Origin: Mesorhizobium intechi
GTDB taxonomy: Bacteria > Pseudomonadota > Alphaproteobacteria > Rhizobiales > Rhizobiaceae
Assembly (NCBI RefSeq): GCF_002879535.1
Contig: NZ_PNOT02000370.1
Location: 1-34,432, forward strand
Direction: 5' to 3'
DNA length: 34,432 nucleotides
Shown here: piece after piece, positions 24,316 through 32,980 of the stretch
Layout: each line of letters starts with the position of its first letter
Position numbering within the stretch: position 1 is the first letter of the stretch
Notes under the pieces: generated by a model
What the model was told of the DNA's origin: nothing
What the model saw: only the letters and a program-made list of their open reading frames with translations
Databases searched by the model: none
Position numbers and translations under genes: made by a program

Positions 24316-25812
24316 ATGACAGGCCGAATGATATTGCTCGATGCCAAGCCGCTCGGCGTGGCCGACGTCGCCGAGATCGCACGGCGCCATGCCCGACTGA
24401 TGCTGGGCGAGGAGGCGATGCGCCGCATCCGGGCGAGCCGCGCCCTGATCGAGCATCTGACCGGGCTTGGCAAACCGATGTACGGCGTCACCACCGGCCT
24501 GGGCGCCTGTGTCGACACGCCGCTCGCACAGGCCGACCTGGTCGCCTTCCAACACAGCGTGCCGCTAAGCCACAGCATGGGCATCGGACCGGCGCTGCCC
24601 ACCGAGGCGGTGCGGGCACTGATGACCGCACGCATCTCGGGCATGGCCGCCGGTGGCACCGGCACGTCCGAGCGCGTGGTCATGGGCCTTGTCGCGGCGC
24701 TCAACGCCGGCGTCCATCCGGTGATCCCGACCTGGGGCTCGATCGGCGCGGCCGACCTTGCCCATCTCGGTCATATGGCGAGGTCGCTGCGCGGCGATGG
24801 CGAGGCGGAATTCCAGAACAGGATCATGCCCTCCGCCGAGGCGCTTGCCTTGGCCGGGCTCGAGAAGCTGGACCTTCGCGAGAAGGACGGCCACGCCATC
24901 ATCGTCGCCAACAGCCTGTCGACTGGAACAGCGTGCCTTGGCCTCGAAGACGTCGCCCACCTCATCGACTGGGCACTGGCCGCCGTGGCGCTCAACTACG
25001 AGGCGTTTCGCTCTTCCCTCACCGCGATCGACGAGCAAGCGCTGGCCGCACGGCCGGCCTTCGGCCAGCGCGAGATCGGCGCGCGGCTGCGGGCGGAGCT
25101 GGCGGGAAGCGGCTTGTGGAAGGACAAGGCGGCGCGGCGCCTGCAGGATCCGCTCAGCTATCGCTGCGTGCCACAGGTCTGGGGCGGCCTGCTCAATGCG
25201 TTCGAACAGGCGCGGCTCGCCACCGAGATCGAACTGACCCATTCGGGCGACAACCCGGTGGTCCTGGCCGATGGCGAACGGGTGATTTCCAACGGCAATT
25301 TCGACCTGACGGCAATGACGCTGGCCTGGGAGCAGCTCGGCCAGGCACTCGCGCATTGCGCTGTCGGCACCGCCAACCGCTGCATGAAGCTGATGTCGCC
25401 GACAACAGCCGAACTGCCGCGCTTCCTATCGGCGAGAGGCGGCAGCCGCCAGGGCTATGCGGAACTGCAAAAGCCCTTGTCGGCGCTGGAAGCCGAAATC
25501 CGGCATCTGGCCAACCCGATGTCGCTCAGCCCGCTGGCCGTTTCGGACGGGATCGAGGACCAGTCATCGATGGCGCCGCGTGTGGTGGCCAAGACGACGG
25601 AGATCATCGAACGCATGCGCTACCTCGTGGCGATGGAGCTGATCTTCGCCGCCACCGGCGTGGAGTTGCGCGGTGTCGTCGACAGCATGGGCGAAGGGCC
25701 GCAGCGCACCTTCGCCGCCGTGCGCGCGCTGGTCAGCCCGCTCGATGACGACCGTGAGATGAGCACCGACATGACGCGGGTGGCGCGGATGGTGGCCGGT
25801 CCCCGGTACTGA
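24316..25812 (+). CDS. HAL/PAL-family ammonia-lyase homologue lacking the MIO triad
   Basis: A 498-residue protein aligned over its full length with histidine/phenylalanine ammonia-lyases. In active family members the motif GS(V/I)GASGDLAPL gives Ala-Ser-Gly, which cyclises to the MIO electrophile. Here residues 141-153 read GSIGAADLAHLGH, one residue shorter and without the serine. The tyrosine of QDPYSLRC (position 280) is Leu. Retained are Tyr-56, His-86, Arg-283, Phe-329 and Glu-414, in family register. Standard MIO-dependent ammonia elimination therefore appears impossible, so the function is unknown. Its start is uncertain (24316 or 24328). It follows the ectoine operon by 132 bases. 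Confidence 0.85.
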   Translation: MTGRMILLDAKPLGVADVAEIARRHARLMLGEEAMRRIRASRALIEHLTGLGKPMYGVTTGLGACVDTPLAQADLVAFQHSVPLSHSMGIGPALPTEAVRALMTARISGMAAGGTGTSERVVMGLVAALNAGVHPVIPTWGSIGAADLAHLGHMARSLRGDGEAEFQNRIMPSAEALALAGLEKLDLREKDGHAIIVANSLSTGTACLGLEDVAHLIDWALAAVALNYEAFRSSLTAIDEQALAARPAFGQREIGARLRAELAGSGLWKDKAARRLQDPLSYRCVPQVWGGLLNAFEQARLATEIELTHSGDNPVVLADGERVISNGNFDLTAMTLAWEQLGQALAHCAVGTANRCMKLMSPTTAELPRFLSARGGSRQGYAELQKPLSALEAEIRHLANPMSLSPLAVSDGIEDQSSMAPRVVAKTTEIIERMRYLVAMELIFAATGVELRGVVDSMGEGPQRTFAAVRALVSPLDDDREMSTDMTRVARMVAGPRY

Positions 25813-25864
25813 GCGAGCGTTTCTCATCCGACGCCGCGTCTAAATCCGCTGCGGCAGATCGAGC

Positions 25865-27301
25865 CTATTGGTAAGGGCCTCGGAGGTTGAGTTTCTCAGC
25901 CAGAAGGCAAAAGCGGTCGATCAGCCGGACAAGTTCCTCGCCCTGCTCAGCGACCATCTTGCCGCGCTCTGCGGGCGTGCCCGACAACGCCTTCCACAGC
26001 CGGCTTTGCCGATCACAGACCTCCGCCATTTCTGCGCAGTCGCCGGCAGTCAATTTCAAGAAATGATTCGCCGTCACCGGTCCGATGCCTGGGGGCGTCG
26101 TTGCACCAAGCGAACGGTAGCCCGGCGGCAGGGTGCCTTTGGCATTGGTCACCGATTTGCGGCAGATGACATCAAACAACTGGTCGACGGCCTGCTTGGC
26201 GCCGGCGACGCGCGACGGATGGTCCGTATCGGCTGCCGCATGCGGCAGCAGTTCAAGTTCTTCGCCGTGCTTTTCGACGAGGTCGAGATAGGGCAGCATC
26301 GGGCCAGAAAGGCGGCCGTTCGCCGCGTCCCTGAACAGATCGGCATCGATGGCGGCATGGCGTACCCACCCTGCGTCCAGCGCCTCGCCAAGCGCCACAA
26401 CGTCGACAAGCTCGCCGCGATCGTAGTTGACCAGCACAGCGCCCTTGTTCATGCGGTTCAGAACATCGGCGCCGATCAGCCCTGCATTGGCGTAGCGGCC
26501 GGTGTGCGTATCCTGCTTGCCCAGGCCGACATGGACACTGAGCACATCGGCACTTTCAGCCGCGTCGGCGAGGTCCGCCGCGAAGGCAAAGCCCTCGGCT
26601 TCCACCCATTCGCGGTGCCGGGGCCTTGCATGGATCACCACGCGCATGCCGAAGGCACGGGCAAGCTTGGCCACTTCCCTGCCGATATTGCCGTAGCCGA
26701 TGATGGCGATCGTCTTGCCTTCGAGCTTTTCGGTGGGGAAATCACGCAACTGCCTGCCGGTGTCGAAATCGCCGCGTGCCACCTGGTCGTGAAGCAGCCC
26801 GACAGGGAGATCCGGCAGCACTTTCAGGATTGCCTTGATCACCATCTGTGCGGTGGCCCGGCTGTTGATGCCGGGCGTGTTCATCAGCACCGCCGTCCCG
26901 CCCTCGCCGCTACCGCCGCCCCAGGAGCGAGAGCCCATATTGCCGGTGCCGGCGCCAATCCGCACGCCGGCCAGCGCAAAGACGGTTTCGGCAGGCAGGA
27001 AGGTCGCGGCGGCGATGACGGCGTCATAACGTCCGTCGCCGGCGGCTTCGATCAGCTCCTCGCGGGTGCTGAGGTCCGGCTGGTAGAAGAAATGCACCCG
27101 GCCCCGCTCGAGGCTCGCTCTGTCGCCAAGCGCGGACAGGTGGAAGCGCCCGCCCTTGGCCTCGATATGGGTGCGCACTTCGCTGGGATCAGGCTTGCCG
27201 TCAGGTCCGAAGCGCAGGCCGACCAGATCGCAGATCAGCACGGCGTAGGCGCTTTGCGGATCGATCGGATCCACGGCCTGTGTATTGGTGTTTGCGGTCA
27301 C
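25865..27301 (-). CDS. D-isomer-specific 2-hydroxyacid dehydrogenase-like protein with C-terminal extension
   Basis: A 478-residue protein. Its middle part (about 135-375) is a 2-hydroxyacid dehydrogenase with NAD motif GYGNIG (202-207), catalytic Arg-295 (NYDRGELVD) and His-354 (LLPHAAADT). The glutamate expected in the D-V-F-x-x-E-P motif is not seen, the region reading IDADLFRDAANG. Usual family length is ~310-340, so the N-terminal part and the last ~100 residues are additions; the C-terminal part is helical in character. The start is GTG at 27301 with a ggggaaa ribosome site. It converges on the lyase homologue with 52 bases between them. The substrate is unknown. Confidence 0.8.
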   Translation of the reverse strand: MTANTNTQAVDPIDPQSAYAVLICDLVGLRFGPDGKPDPSEVRTHIEAKGGRFHLSALGDRASLERGRVHFFYQPDLSTREELIEAAGDGRYDAVIAAATFLPAETVFALAGVRIGAGTGNMGSRSWGGGSGEGGTAVLMNTPGINSRATAQMVIKAILKVLPDLPVGLLHDQVARGDFDTGRQLRDFPTEKLEGKTIAIIGYGNIGREVAKLARAFGMRVVIHARPRHREWVEAEGFAFAADLADAAESADVLSVHVGLGKQDTHTGRYANAGLIGADVLNRMNKGAVLVNYDRGELVDVVALGEALDAGWVRHAAIDADLFRDAANGRLSGPMLPYLDLVEKHGEELELLPHAAADTDHPSRVAGAKQAVDQLFDVICRKSVTNAKGTLPPGYRSLGATTPPGIGPVTANHFLKLTAGDCAEMAEVCDRQSRLWKALSGTPAERGKMVAEQGEELVRLIDRFCLLAEKLNLRGPYQ

Positions 27302-27358
27302 GTCGTTTCCCCATGCAAGAACGGAAAGGCTGCCGGTACGGCAGCGCGCTCTGAGTAA

Positions 27359-27522
27359 TCAGAACCTATCCGCCCGGAAGGGCATCAGATTGATCGCCGG
27401 CGGCAAACCGGCGGCAAGTTGCGACACGATCTTGCCGGTGAGACGGCGCCGCCGACGAGGCCTTGATGACCATGGCCGAAGGCATGGATGACGTTCTTGG
27501 CGCGTGACGGCCGACGCCCAAT
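27359..27522 (-). pseudogene. Frameshifted C-terminal remnant of a DAO-family FAD oxidoreductase
   Basis: Reading the minus strand directly after the stop of the neighbouring flavoenzyme, one frame encodes GRRPSRAKNVIHAFGHGHQG and on to LVGGAV. The -1-shifted frame then continues LTGKIVSQLAAG, PPAINLMPFRADRF and a stop at 27359-27361. Joined, these make the standard C-terminal end of DadA/hydroxyproline-dehydrogenase-type enzymes, broken by a single missing base near 27440-27446. About 54 residues remain and the N-terminal ~370 are absent. The intact gene next door has its own different C-terminus, so this comes from another family member. Confidence 0.75.
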
Positions 27523-28842
27523 CTAAAGGCTGGGTCCCAGCTTGATCGGGCTGCCGTCGCTGAACCGGGATTGACGGAACCTGTGAAGATCATGTCCGAT
27601 CTCGTTTCCCTGGACGAGGTCGGAGACGACGCGGCCCATTCCGGGCCCGATGCCGAAGCCGTGACCGCTCATCCCGGTGGCGATGACGAGACCCGGAATT
27701 TCGGCGGCACGATCAACGACCGGCACGACATCCGGCATGGCATCGATCATGCCCGCCCAGCTTGCCTTGATCGGCACCGTCTTGAACTGTTTGAAAAGTG
27801 CCGTGAACTCCCGCTCGATATCGCGTAATGCCGACGATCTGGGGGCGGGATTGAGGATGCGCATCCGTTCGAACGGGCTCTCCTCGTCCGCGTTCCACCT
27901 GCGCGGGGTCGACCAGCCGTCCGGATAGCCGCGCGGCGCCGCCGGCAAATAGTGGGTACCAAAGGGATTGGCCATCAGGGCGGAAACATACTTCGTCGCG
28001 TGACGAAACGCATCAGGCCCTACATAGAGCTGACTGCTGCCTCCCGATGCCAGCGTATAGCCGCCATCCTGCCTGCGCCGGAACGCGATACGGTCGTCGG
28101 CCACGGCGCCCGAATGGATTTCGGGCATGGGTCCCGTCGCGGCGACGGTCGCCCTGACGCTGAGCTGCGGGATGGAGACGCCGTGGGCGCGCAGGAAGAG
28201 CAACGTCCACGCACCGCTCGCGACGACCGCGCTCGAGGTGGCGATACGGCCGTGCTCGGTCCACACCCCGCTAACGCGTCCAGCCGATATGTCGAGCGTG
28301 CGCGCCGCACAATTCTCGATGATGGTGACGCCCTCCCGGGCGGCCAGGCGGGCAAGCGCTGAAACCGCGACCCAGGGCTCGGCGCGCATGTCCGATGGCG
28401 TGGTCATAGCACCCTTGAAAGAGCGCGACATGGCCGGGATCAGTTTGGCCGTCTCACCCTGGTCGAGAAGGCGCGTGTCGACGCCGTGTATCTGAGCAAT
28501 CTTCAGGAACTTGGCGAAGCCGGCCATCTCCTTGTCGGTTCGCGCGAGGTAGGTAACGCCCGTCTGCTTCAGTCCGATGTCCTCGCCGCATTCCTCGGCC
28601 AGTTGCCGCCAGAGGCGTTGCGCTTCGATGACAACAGGCAGTTCATCGGCATCGCGGCCCTGCTGCCGGATCCAGCCCCAGTTCCGCGACGACTGCTCGC
28701 CGGCGATGCGACCCTTCTCCAGCAATGTCACCGAAATGTTGCGCCGCGCAAGGAACAAGGCCGTGGTCACGCCGATGACGCCGCCGCCGATGACCACAAC
28801 CTCCGAAGCCTTCGGCAACGGTGCTTGAAACTGGATCGGCAT
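27523..28842 (-). CDS. FAD-dependent (DAO family) amine/amino-acid oxidoreductase
   Basis: A 439-residue flavoenzyme of the D-amino-acid oxidase/dehydrogenase superfamily. The FAD dinucleotide motif is VVVIGGGVIGVTTALFLARR near the N-terminus. It is followed by SSRNWGWIRQQGRD, common in DadA-like dehydrogenases, and the C-terminal FAD contact is ATGMSGHGFGIGPGMG. It probably oxidises a secondary amine or amino acid, but the substrate is unknown. I chose ATG at 28842; an upstream TTG at 28869 would add nine residues, and neither has a strong ribosome site. It is oriented like the 2-hydroxyacid dehydrogenase, with the pseudogene remnant between them. Confidence 0.85.
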   Translation of the reverse strand: MPIQFQAPLPKASEVVVIGGGVIGVTTALFLARRNISVTLLEKGRIAGEQSSRNWGWIRQQGRDADELPVVIEAQRLWRQLAEECGEDIGLKQTGVTYLARTDKEMAGFAKFLKIAQIHGVDTRLLDQGETAKLIPAMSRSFKGAMTTPSDMRAEPWVAVSALARLAAREGVTIIENCAARTLDISAGRVSGVWTEHGRIATSSAVVASGAWTLLFLRAHGVSIPQLSVRATVAATGPMPEIHSGAVADDRIAFRRRQDGGYTLASGGSSQLYVGPDAFRHATKYVSALMANPFGTHYLPAAPRGYPDGWSTPRRWNADEESPFERMRILNPAPRSSALRDIEREFTALFKQFKTVPIKASWAGMIDAMPDVVPVVDRAAEIPGLVIATGMSGHGFGIGPGMGRVVSDLVQGNEIGHDLHRFRQSRFSDGSPIKLGPSL

Positions 28843-29177
28843 CGCTTCGGTAAAGGGAAAATTTGTCAAAGGAGACGGCCCTCTTGCTTTCAGCGGCGGG
28901 GCCGGCCCTGCTTCCGTGCCGGCGACGCGTGACAGAACTGATAATCCGTCAAGGCTGGGTCGAGCTGGAGAATCTGCACGTCAATGCAATGAATTGTTTA
29001 TGCCAGCGAATGTCGCCTCGACACCCCTCACAGGAACATTGGCGGCAAAACGCCCGGCGACCGATGGCAGCACCTGTCAGGCACAGCGCGATGCCGCCAT
29101 TGGCCCCTTGAAGGGTCAAGGCCGCCACGCGTAACATTGGGCCATCGGAACTGAGTCTGCTTCATGCGTCCGGGCTA
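28843..29177. other. Divergent intergenic region without a recognisable gene
   Basis: This 335-base gap separates the divergent flavoenzyme and ABC exporter genes. Open frames in it are short and give compositions unlike proteins, so I call no gene. The only structure seen is a 6-bp inverted repeat ccttga/tcaagg at 29106-29111 and 29116-29121. Promoters for both neighbours should lie here, but no convincing -35/-10 pair was found. Confidence 0.6.
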
Positions 29178-31061
29178 ATGTCCGGATCGGACTGGATATT
29201 TTCCTTGCCTACGGATGCAACCAGCGGCGCGGCGAAGCGCGGCAAATCGTTTGCCCATGTGGCGGAAGCCTCCTGGGGCAAGGGCCTCAGCACCTTGCTG
29301 CGCATCGTGCGCATGACGCTGCGCCATCCTTGGCAGGTCGCCATCACCCTCGTCTCGACCTTCATCGCCGCGACGCTGCAGCTTTTCATCCCGCGCCTGC
29401 TGGGACGCGCCATCGATCAGGCGCAAGGCGTGATCGCCGCGGGCGCCGGCACCGCGGCCGAACAGGCACTGTGGCACACGGCGCTGACGCTGCTCGTCGT
29501 CAGCGTGCTGCGCGGTCTCTTCACCATGGCGCAGAACTATTATGGCGAGGCCGTCGGCCATCAGACCGGCTACGAATTGCGGCTCGCCTTTTATGAGAAG
29601 ATCCAGCGCTTGAGCTTCTCCTTCCACGACAAGGTCCATACCGGGGACCTGATCACGCTCGGTCTGCTCGATCTCGACGGCGTGCGCATGTTCTTTTCCA
29701 CCGGCATCCTGCGGGTGGTGCTGCTCGGCGTGCTGATCGGCGTCGGCGCCTATCTCCTGGTAAGCACCGATCTCGCGCTCGGGCTGCTCAGCCTCAGCTT
29801 CGTGCCTTTCGTCGCCTGGCGCTCCTCGGTGACGCAGCTCAGATTGCGCAGCACCTGGCTGACGCTGCAGGAGCGGCTGTCGGTGCTGAGCCGGGTGATG
29901 GATGAGAATCTCGGCGGCATCCGTGTCGTGCGCGCCTTCGCGGCGCAGCGCCATGAGCTCAAGAAATTCGATCGCGCCAAGCAGGACGCGCTGGAGCTGG
30001 CCAATCAGCGCGTCGACATCCGCGTCTCCAACACCAGCGCCATGAACTTTTCCTTCCTGGCCGCCATGGGGCTGGTGCTGTGGTTCGGCGGCCAGAAGGT
30101 GATCGCGGGCCAGATCAGCGTCGGTACGCTGGCGCAGTTCCTCACCTTCATGACAATCCTGCAGATGCCGGTGCGCCAGCTCGGCCTGATGGTCAACTCG
30201 TTCGCACGCGCCTCGACCTGCGGCACGCGGCTGTTCGAACTGCTCGACACCGAACTCGACATCGAGGATGCGCCCGACGCCAGGGATCTCGTCATCACCG
30301 AGGGCGTGCTGCGCTTCGACAATGTCGGCTTCCGCTATGAAGGCGCGGGCGATCGTCCGACGCTGTCCAGCATCTCTTTCGAGGCCAGGTCCGGCGAGAC
30401 GATAGGGATCGTCGGACCGCCCGGCAGCGGAAAGTCGACCATCGCGCATCTGATCCCGCGCTTTTACGACGTGACCTCGGGCGCGATCACCATCGACGGC
30501 CAGGACATAAGCAAGGTCACGCTGCAATCGCTGCGCAAGGCGGTCGGCGTGGTGCAGCAGGACGCTTTCCTGTTCACCACCTCGATCGAGAACAACATCG
30601 CCTATGGCAACCCCTGGGCGCGTGAAACCCGCATCGGACAGGCCGCCGAATATGCGCAGTTGCACAACTATATCATCGGGCTTCCGGCCGGCTACACCAC
30701 AGTCGTCGGCGAGCGCGGCACGTCGCTTTCCGGCGGCCAGCGCCAACGCCTGACCATCGCCCGCAGCCTGATGTTGCGGCCATCGGTGCTGGTCTTCGAC
30801 GATTCCACCGCGGCAATCGATGCCGGTACCGAGCAGCGTATCCGCGCGGCGATGAAGCGTTTTGCCAAGGATCGTGTGACGCTGATCATTTCGCACCGGC
30901 TGAGTTCGCTGATGCATGCCGACCAGATCCTGTTCGTCGAGGGCGGCCGCATCGTCGAGCGCGGCACGCATGAGGAGTTGCTGGCGCTGGGCGGGCGCTA
31001 CCGCGCGCTTTACGACCTGCAGCTGCGGCCGGACGACGACCGGCTCGAGGGAGCAGCATGA
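29178..31061 (+). CDS. ABC exporter half-transporter, degenerate ATP site subunit
   Basis: A 627-residue membrane protein with an N-terminal six-helix exporter domain (about 50-340) and a C-terminal ATPase. Walker A is GPPGSGKST (413-421), the signature LSGGQ (517-521) and the switch His-573. In Walker B (VLVFDDSTAAID) the catalytic glutamate after Asp-541 is Asp-542, as in the degenerate subunit of heterodimeric exporters. Its stop overlaps the partner gene by four bases (ATGA). The substrate (drug, lipid or peptide) cannot be told from sequence. Confidence 0.9.
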   Translation: MSGSDWIFSLPTDATSGAAKRGKSFAHVAEASWGKGLSTLLRIVRMTLRHPWQVAITLVSTFIAATLQLFIPRLLGRAIDQAQGVIAAGAGTAAEQALWHTALTLLVVSVLRGLFTMAQNYYGEAVGHQTGYELRLAFYEKIQRLSFSFHDKVHTGDLITLGLLDLDGVRMFFSTGILRVVLLGVLIGVGAYLLVSTDLALGLLSLSFVPFVAWRSSVTQLRLRSTWLTLQERLSVLSRVMDENLGGIRVVRAFAAQRHELKKFDRAKQDALELANQRVDIRVSNTSAMNFSFLAAMGLVLWFGGQKVIAGQISVGTLAQFLTFMTILQMPVRQLGLMVNSFARASTCGTRLFELLDTELDIEDAPDARDLVITEGVLRFDNVGFRYEGAGDRPTLSSISFEARSGETIGIVGPPGSGKSTIAHLIPRFYDVTSGAITIDGQDISKVTLQSLRKAVGVVQQDAFLFTTSIENNIAYGNPWARETRIGQAAEYAQLHNYIIGLPAGYTTVVGERGTSLSGGQRQRLTIARSLMLRPSVLVFDDSTAAIDAGTEQRIRAAMKRFAKDRVTLIISHRLSSLMHADQILFVEGGRIVERGTHEELLALGGRYRALYDLQLRPDDDRLEGAA

Positions 31062-32953
31062 TGTCGACGCCGGACGACGACGAGAAGGACGACAAAAGCG
31101 GCCGACCGACCAAGGCCGTCGTCGGCTCGCATCGCGACGAGGAAGAGGTTTTCGGCAAGGCCTATGATCCGCGCATCGTCAGGCGCATCTGGAGCTTCGT
31201 CAGGCCCTATCAGGGCCGGATCTTCATCTCGGTGGCGGCGGTGCTGGTGTTCACGCTGACGCAGCTGGCGATCCCGCTGGTCATCCGCTATGCCATCGAC
31301 CATGGCATGGCTCCGGGCAGGCTCGACCGCTCGGTGATGATCTCCGCGATCGTCACCTTCACCGTGATCATTCTGATCAACTATGTCGCCAGCCATGTGC
31401 AGGAAAGCGTCGTCGGCAAGGTGGCCGAGAATGTGCTCTCCGACCTGCGCCGCGCCATGTTCAGCCACCTGCAGCGTGTGTCGCTGGGCTTCATGGACAG
31501 GACCGAGGTCGGCCGGCTGATGTCGCGCCTGCAGGGCGACGTCAATTCGATGCAGGAATTCCTCGAGACATCGGTGATGTCGGTGGGCGACATCGTGCTG
31601 CTGTTCGGCATCGTCACCGTCCTTTTGTGGCTCGATTTCCGGCTCGGACTGCTGACGCTGTCGACCATGCCGATGCTATTCATCGTGCGGCTGTTCTGGC
31701 TGCCGCGCGCCAAGGTCGCCTTCATGGCGGCACACGAAACCAATTCCATCGCCAACGGGGCACTCGCCGAAGGCATCCACGGCGTGCGCACCGTGCAGAG
31801 CCTGGAACGCCAGCAGGTCAATTTCGACCTCTATGACGAGAAGGTGCTGGCCAACCTCAACGCCCATCTGCGGTCGGCGAAATACGCGCAGGTGATGGTG
31901 CCGATCGTCGATACGCTGACCGGCATCGCCATGGCGACGGTCATTGTCGTCGGCGGCTCGATGGTGCTGTCGCACAGCCTCGATGTCGGCGTCATGGTAG
32001 CGTTCCTGTTCTACATCCAGCGCTTCTTCGACCCGATCCGCTCGCTCACCATGCAGTACAGCGTCATGCAGCGCGCCATGGCCTCGGGCCAGCGCATCTC
32101 CGAAGTGCTCGACGTGCCGGTGGACGTCAGCGACAAGGACGACGCGGTGGCCTTGTCGCGCGATACGGACGGCTCGGTCGAGTTCAGGAATGTCACCTTC
32201 GGCTATCGGCCGAACCAGCCGGTGCTGAAGAACATCTCCTTCCGCGTCAATCCGGGCGAGACGGTCGCCCTTGTCGGCCCGACGGGATCGGGCAAGTCAA
32301 GTTCGATGGCGCTGGTGCACCGCTTCTACGATGTCTGGTCGGGGCAAGTCCTGGTCGGCGGTCACGATGTGCGTGACCTGACGCAGGATTCGCTCGGCGA
32401 CCAGGTGGCAATGGTGCTGCAGGAGCCGTTCCTGTTCTCCGGGACGGTGCTGGAGAACATCCGCTACCACAAGACCGGCGCAACCCGCGATGAAGTGGTG
32501 CGCGCCGCGCAAGCGGTCGGCGCGCACCACTTCATCCAACAGTTGCCCGATGGCTACGATACCGAACTCGAACAGCGCGGCGGCAACCTCTCGCTCGGCC
32601 AGCGCCAGCTCGTCAGTTTCGCGCGAGCGCTGGTGGCCGACGCCAAGATCCTGGTGCTCGACGAGGCCACCGCCAGCATCGATTCCTACACCGAGATGCT
32701 GATCCAGAAGGCGCTGATCAAACTGCTGGAGGGCCGCACCGGGCTGGTCATCGCCCATCGGCTGGCCACCATACGCGGGGCCGACCGCATCATCGTGCTG
32801 CAGAATGGAGCGATCGTCGAAAGCGGCGACCACGAACAGCTGATGCAGAGGAAGGGCCTCTACGCGCGCCTCTACAACATGAACTACGCTTCGTTCGACG
32901 ACATTGCGGAAGGCGAGCTGGAACTGGACGCCGCGGTCGGCAAGGCGACGTGA
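31058..32953 (+). CDS. ABC exporter half-transporter, catalytically competent subunit
   Basis: A 631-residue partner of the preceding gene. A charged N-terminal tail (about 1-40, Asp/Lys-rich) leads into six transmembrane helices and an ATPase. Walker A is GPTGSGKSS (407-415), Walker B is ILVLDEATASID with Asp-535 and catalytic Glu-536, and the switch histidine is His-567. Its signature is LSLGQ (511-515) rather than LSGGQ. Together the pair gives one consensus site (Glu-536 with the partner's LSGGQ) and one degenerate site (Asp-542 with this LSLGQ). It ends 27 bases before the convergent importer ATPase. Confidence 0.9.
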   Translation: MMSTPDDDEKDDKSGRPTKAVVGSHRDEEEVFGKAYDPRIVRRIWSFVRPYQGRIFISVAAVLVFTLTQLAIPLVIRYAIDHGMAPGRLDRSVMISAIVTFTVIILINYVASHVQESVVGKVAENVLSDLRRAMFSHLQRVSLGFMDRTEVGRLMSRLQGDVNSMQEFLETSVMSVGDIVLLFGIVTVLLWLDFRLGLLTLSTMPMLFIVRLFWLPRAKVAFMAAHETNSIANGALAEGIHGVRTVQSLERQQVNFDLYDEKVLANLNAHLRSAKYAQVMVPIVDTLTGIAMATVIVVGGSMVLSHSLDVGVMVAFLFYIQRFFDPIRSLTMQYSVMQRAMASGQRISEVLDVPVDVSDKDDAVALSRDTDGSVEFRNVTFGYRPNQPVLKNISFRVNPGETVALVGPTGSGKSSSMALVHRFYDVWSGQVLVGGHDVRDLTQDSLGDQVAMVLQEPFLFSGTVLENIRYHKTGATRDEVVRAAQAVGAHHFIQQLPDGYDTELEQRGGNLSLGQRQLVSFARALVADAKILVLDEATASIDSYTEMLIQKALIKLLEGRTGLVIAHRLATIRGADRIIVLQNGAIVESGDHEQLMQRKGLYARLYNMNYASFDDIAEGELELDAAVGKAT

Positions 32954-32980
32954 ACGGCGCCTGCAAGTGGCCGCAATCGT

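Noticed and set aside
24736..24774. Sequencing error as the cause of the missing MIO triad
   Set aside because: The change is an in-frame loss plus replacement of Ser with the frame intact on both sides, and position 280 is altered as well; a single indel error would break the frame.
27285..27491. A short plus-strand open frame over the flavoenzyme remnant
   Set aside because: The minus strand here encodes clear DAO C-terminal sequence in two frames, so the plus frame is a by-product.
28864..28869. A ttgaca on the minus strand before the flavoenzyme, resembling a -35 box
   Set aside because: No -10 sequence follows at a suitable distance before the chosen start, and the hexamer overlaps the alternative TTG start; chance is likely.
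29175..30971. A 598-residue open frame antisense to the first ABC exporter gene
   Set aside because: It mirrors a gene with every ABC motif in place; the composition (Gln/His/Asp/Arg-rich) is that of a shadow frame.
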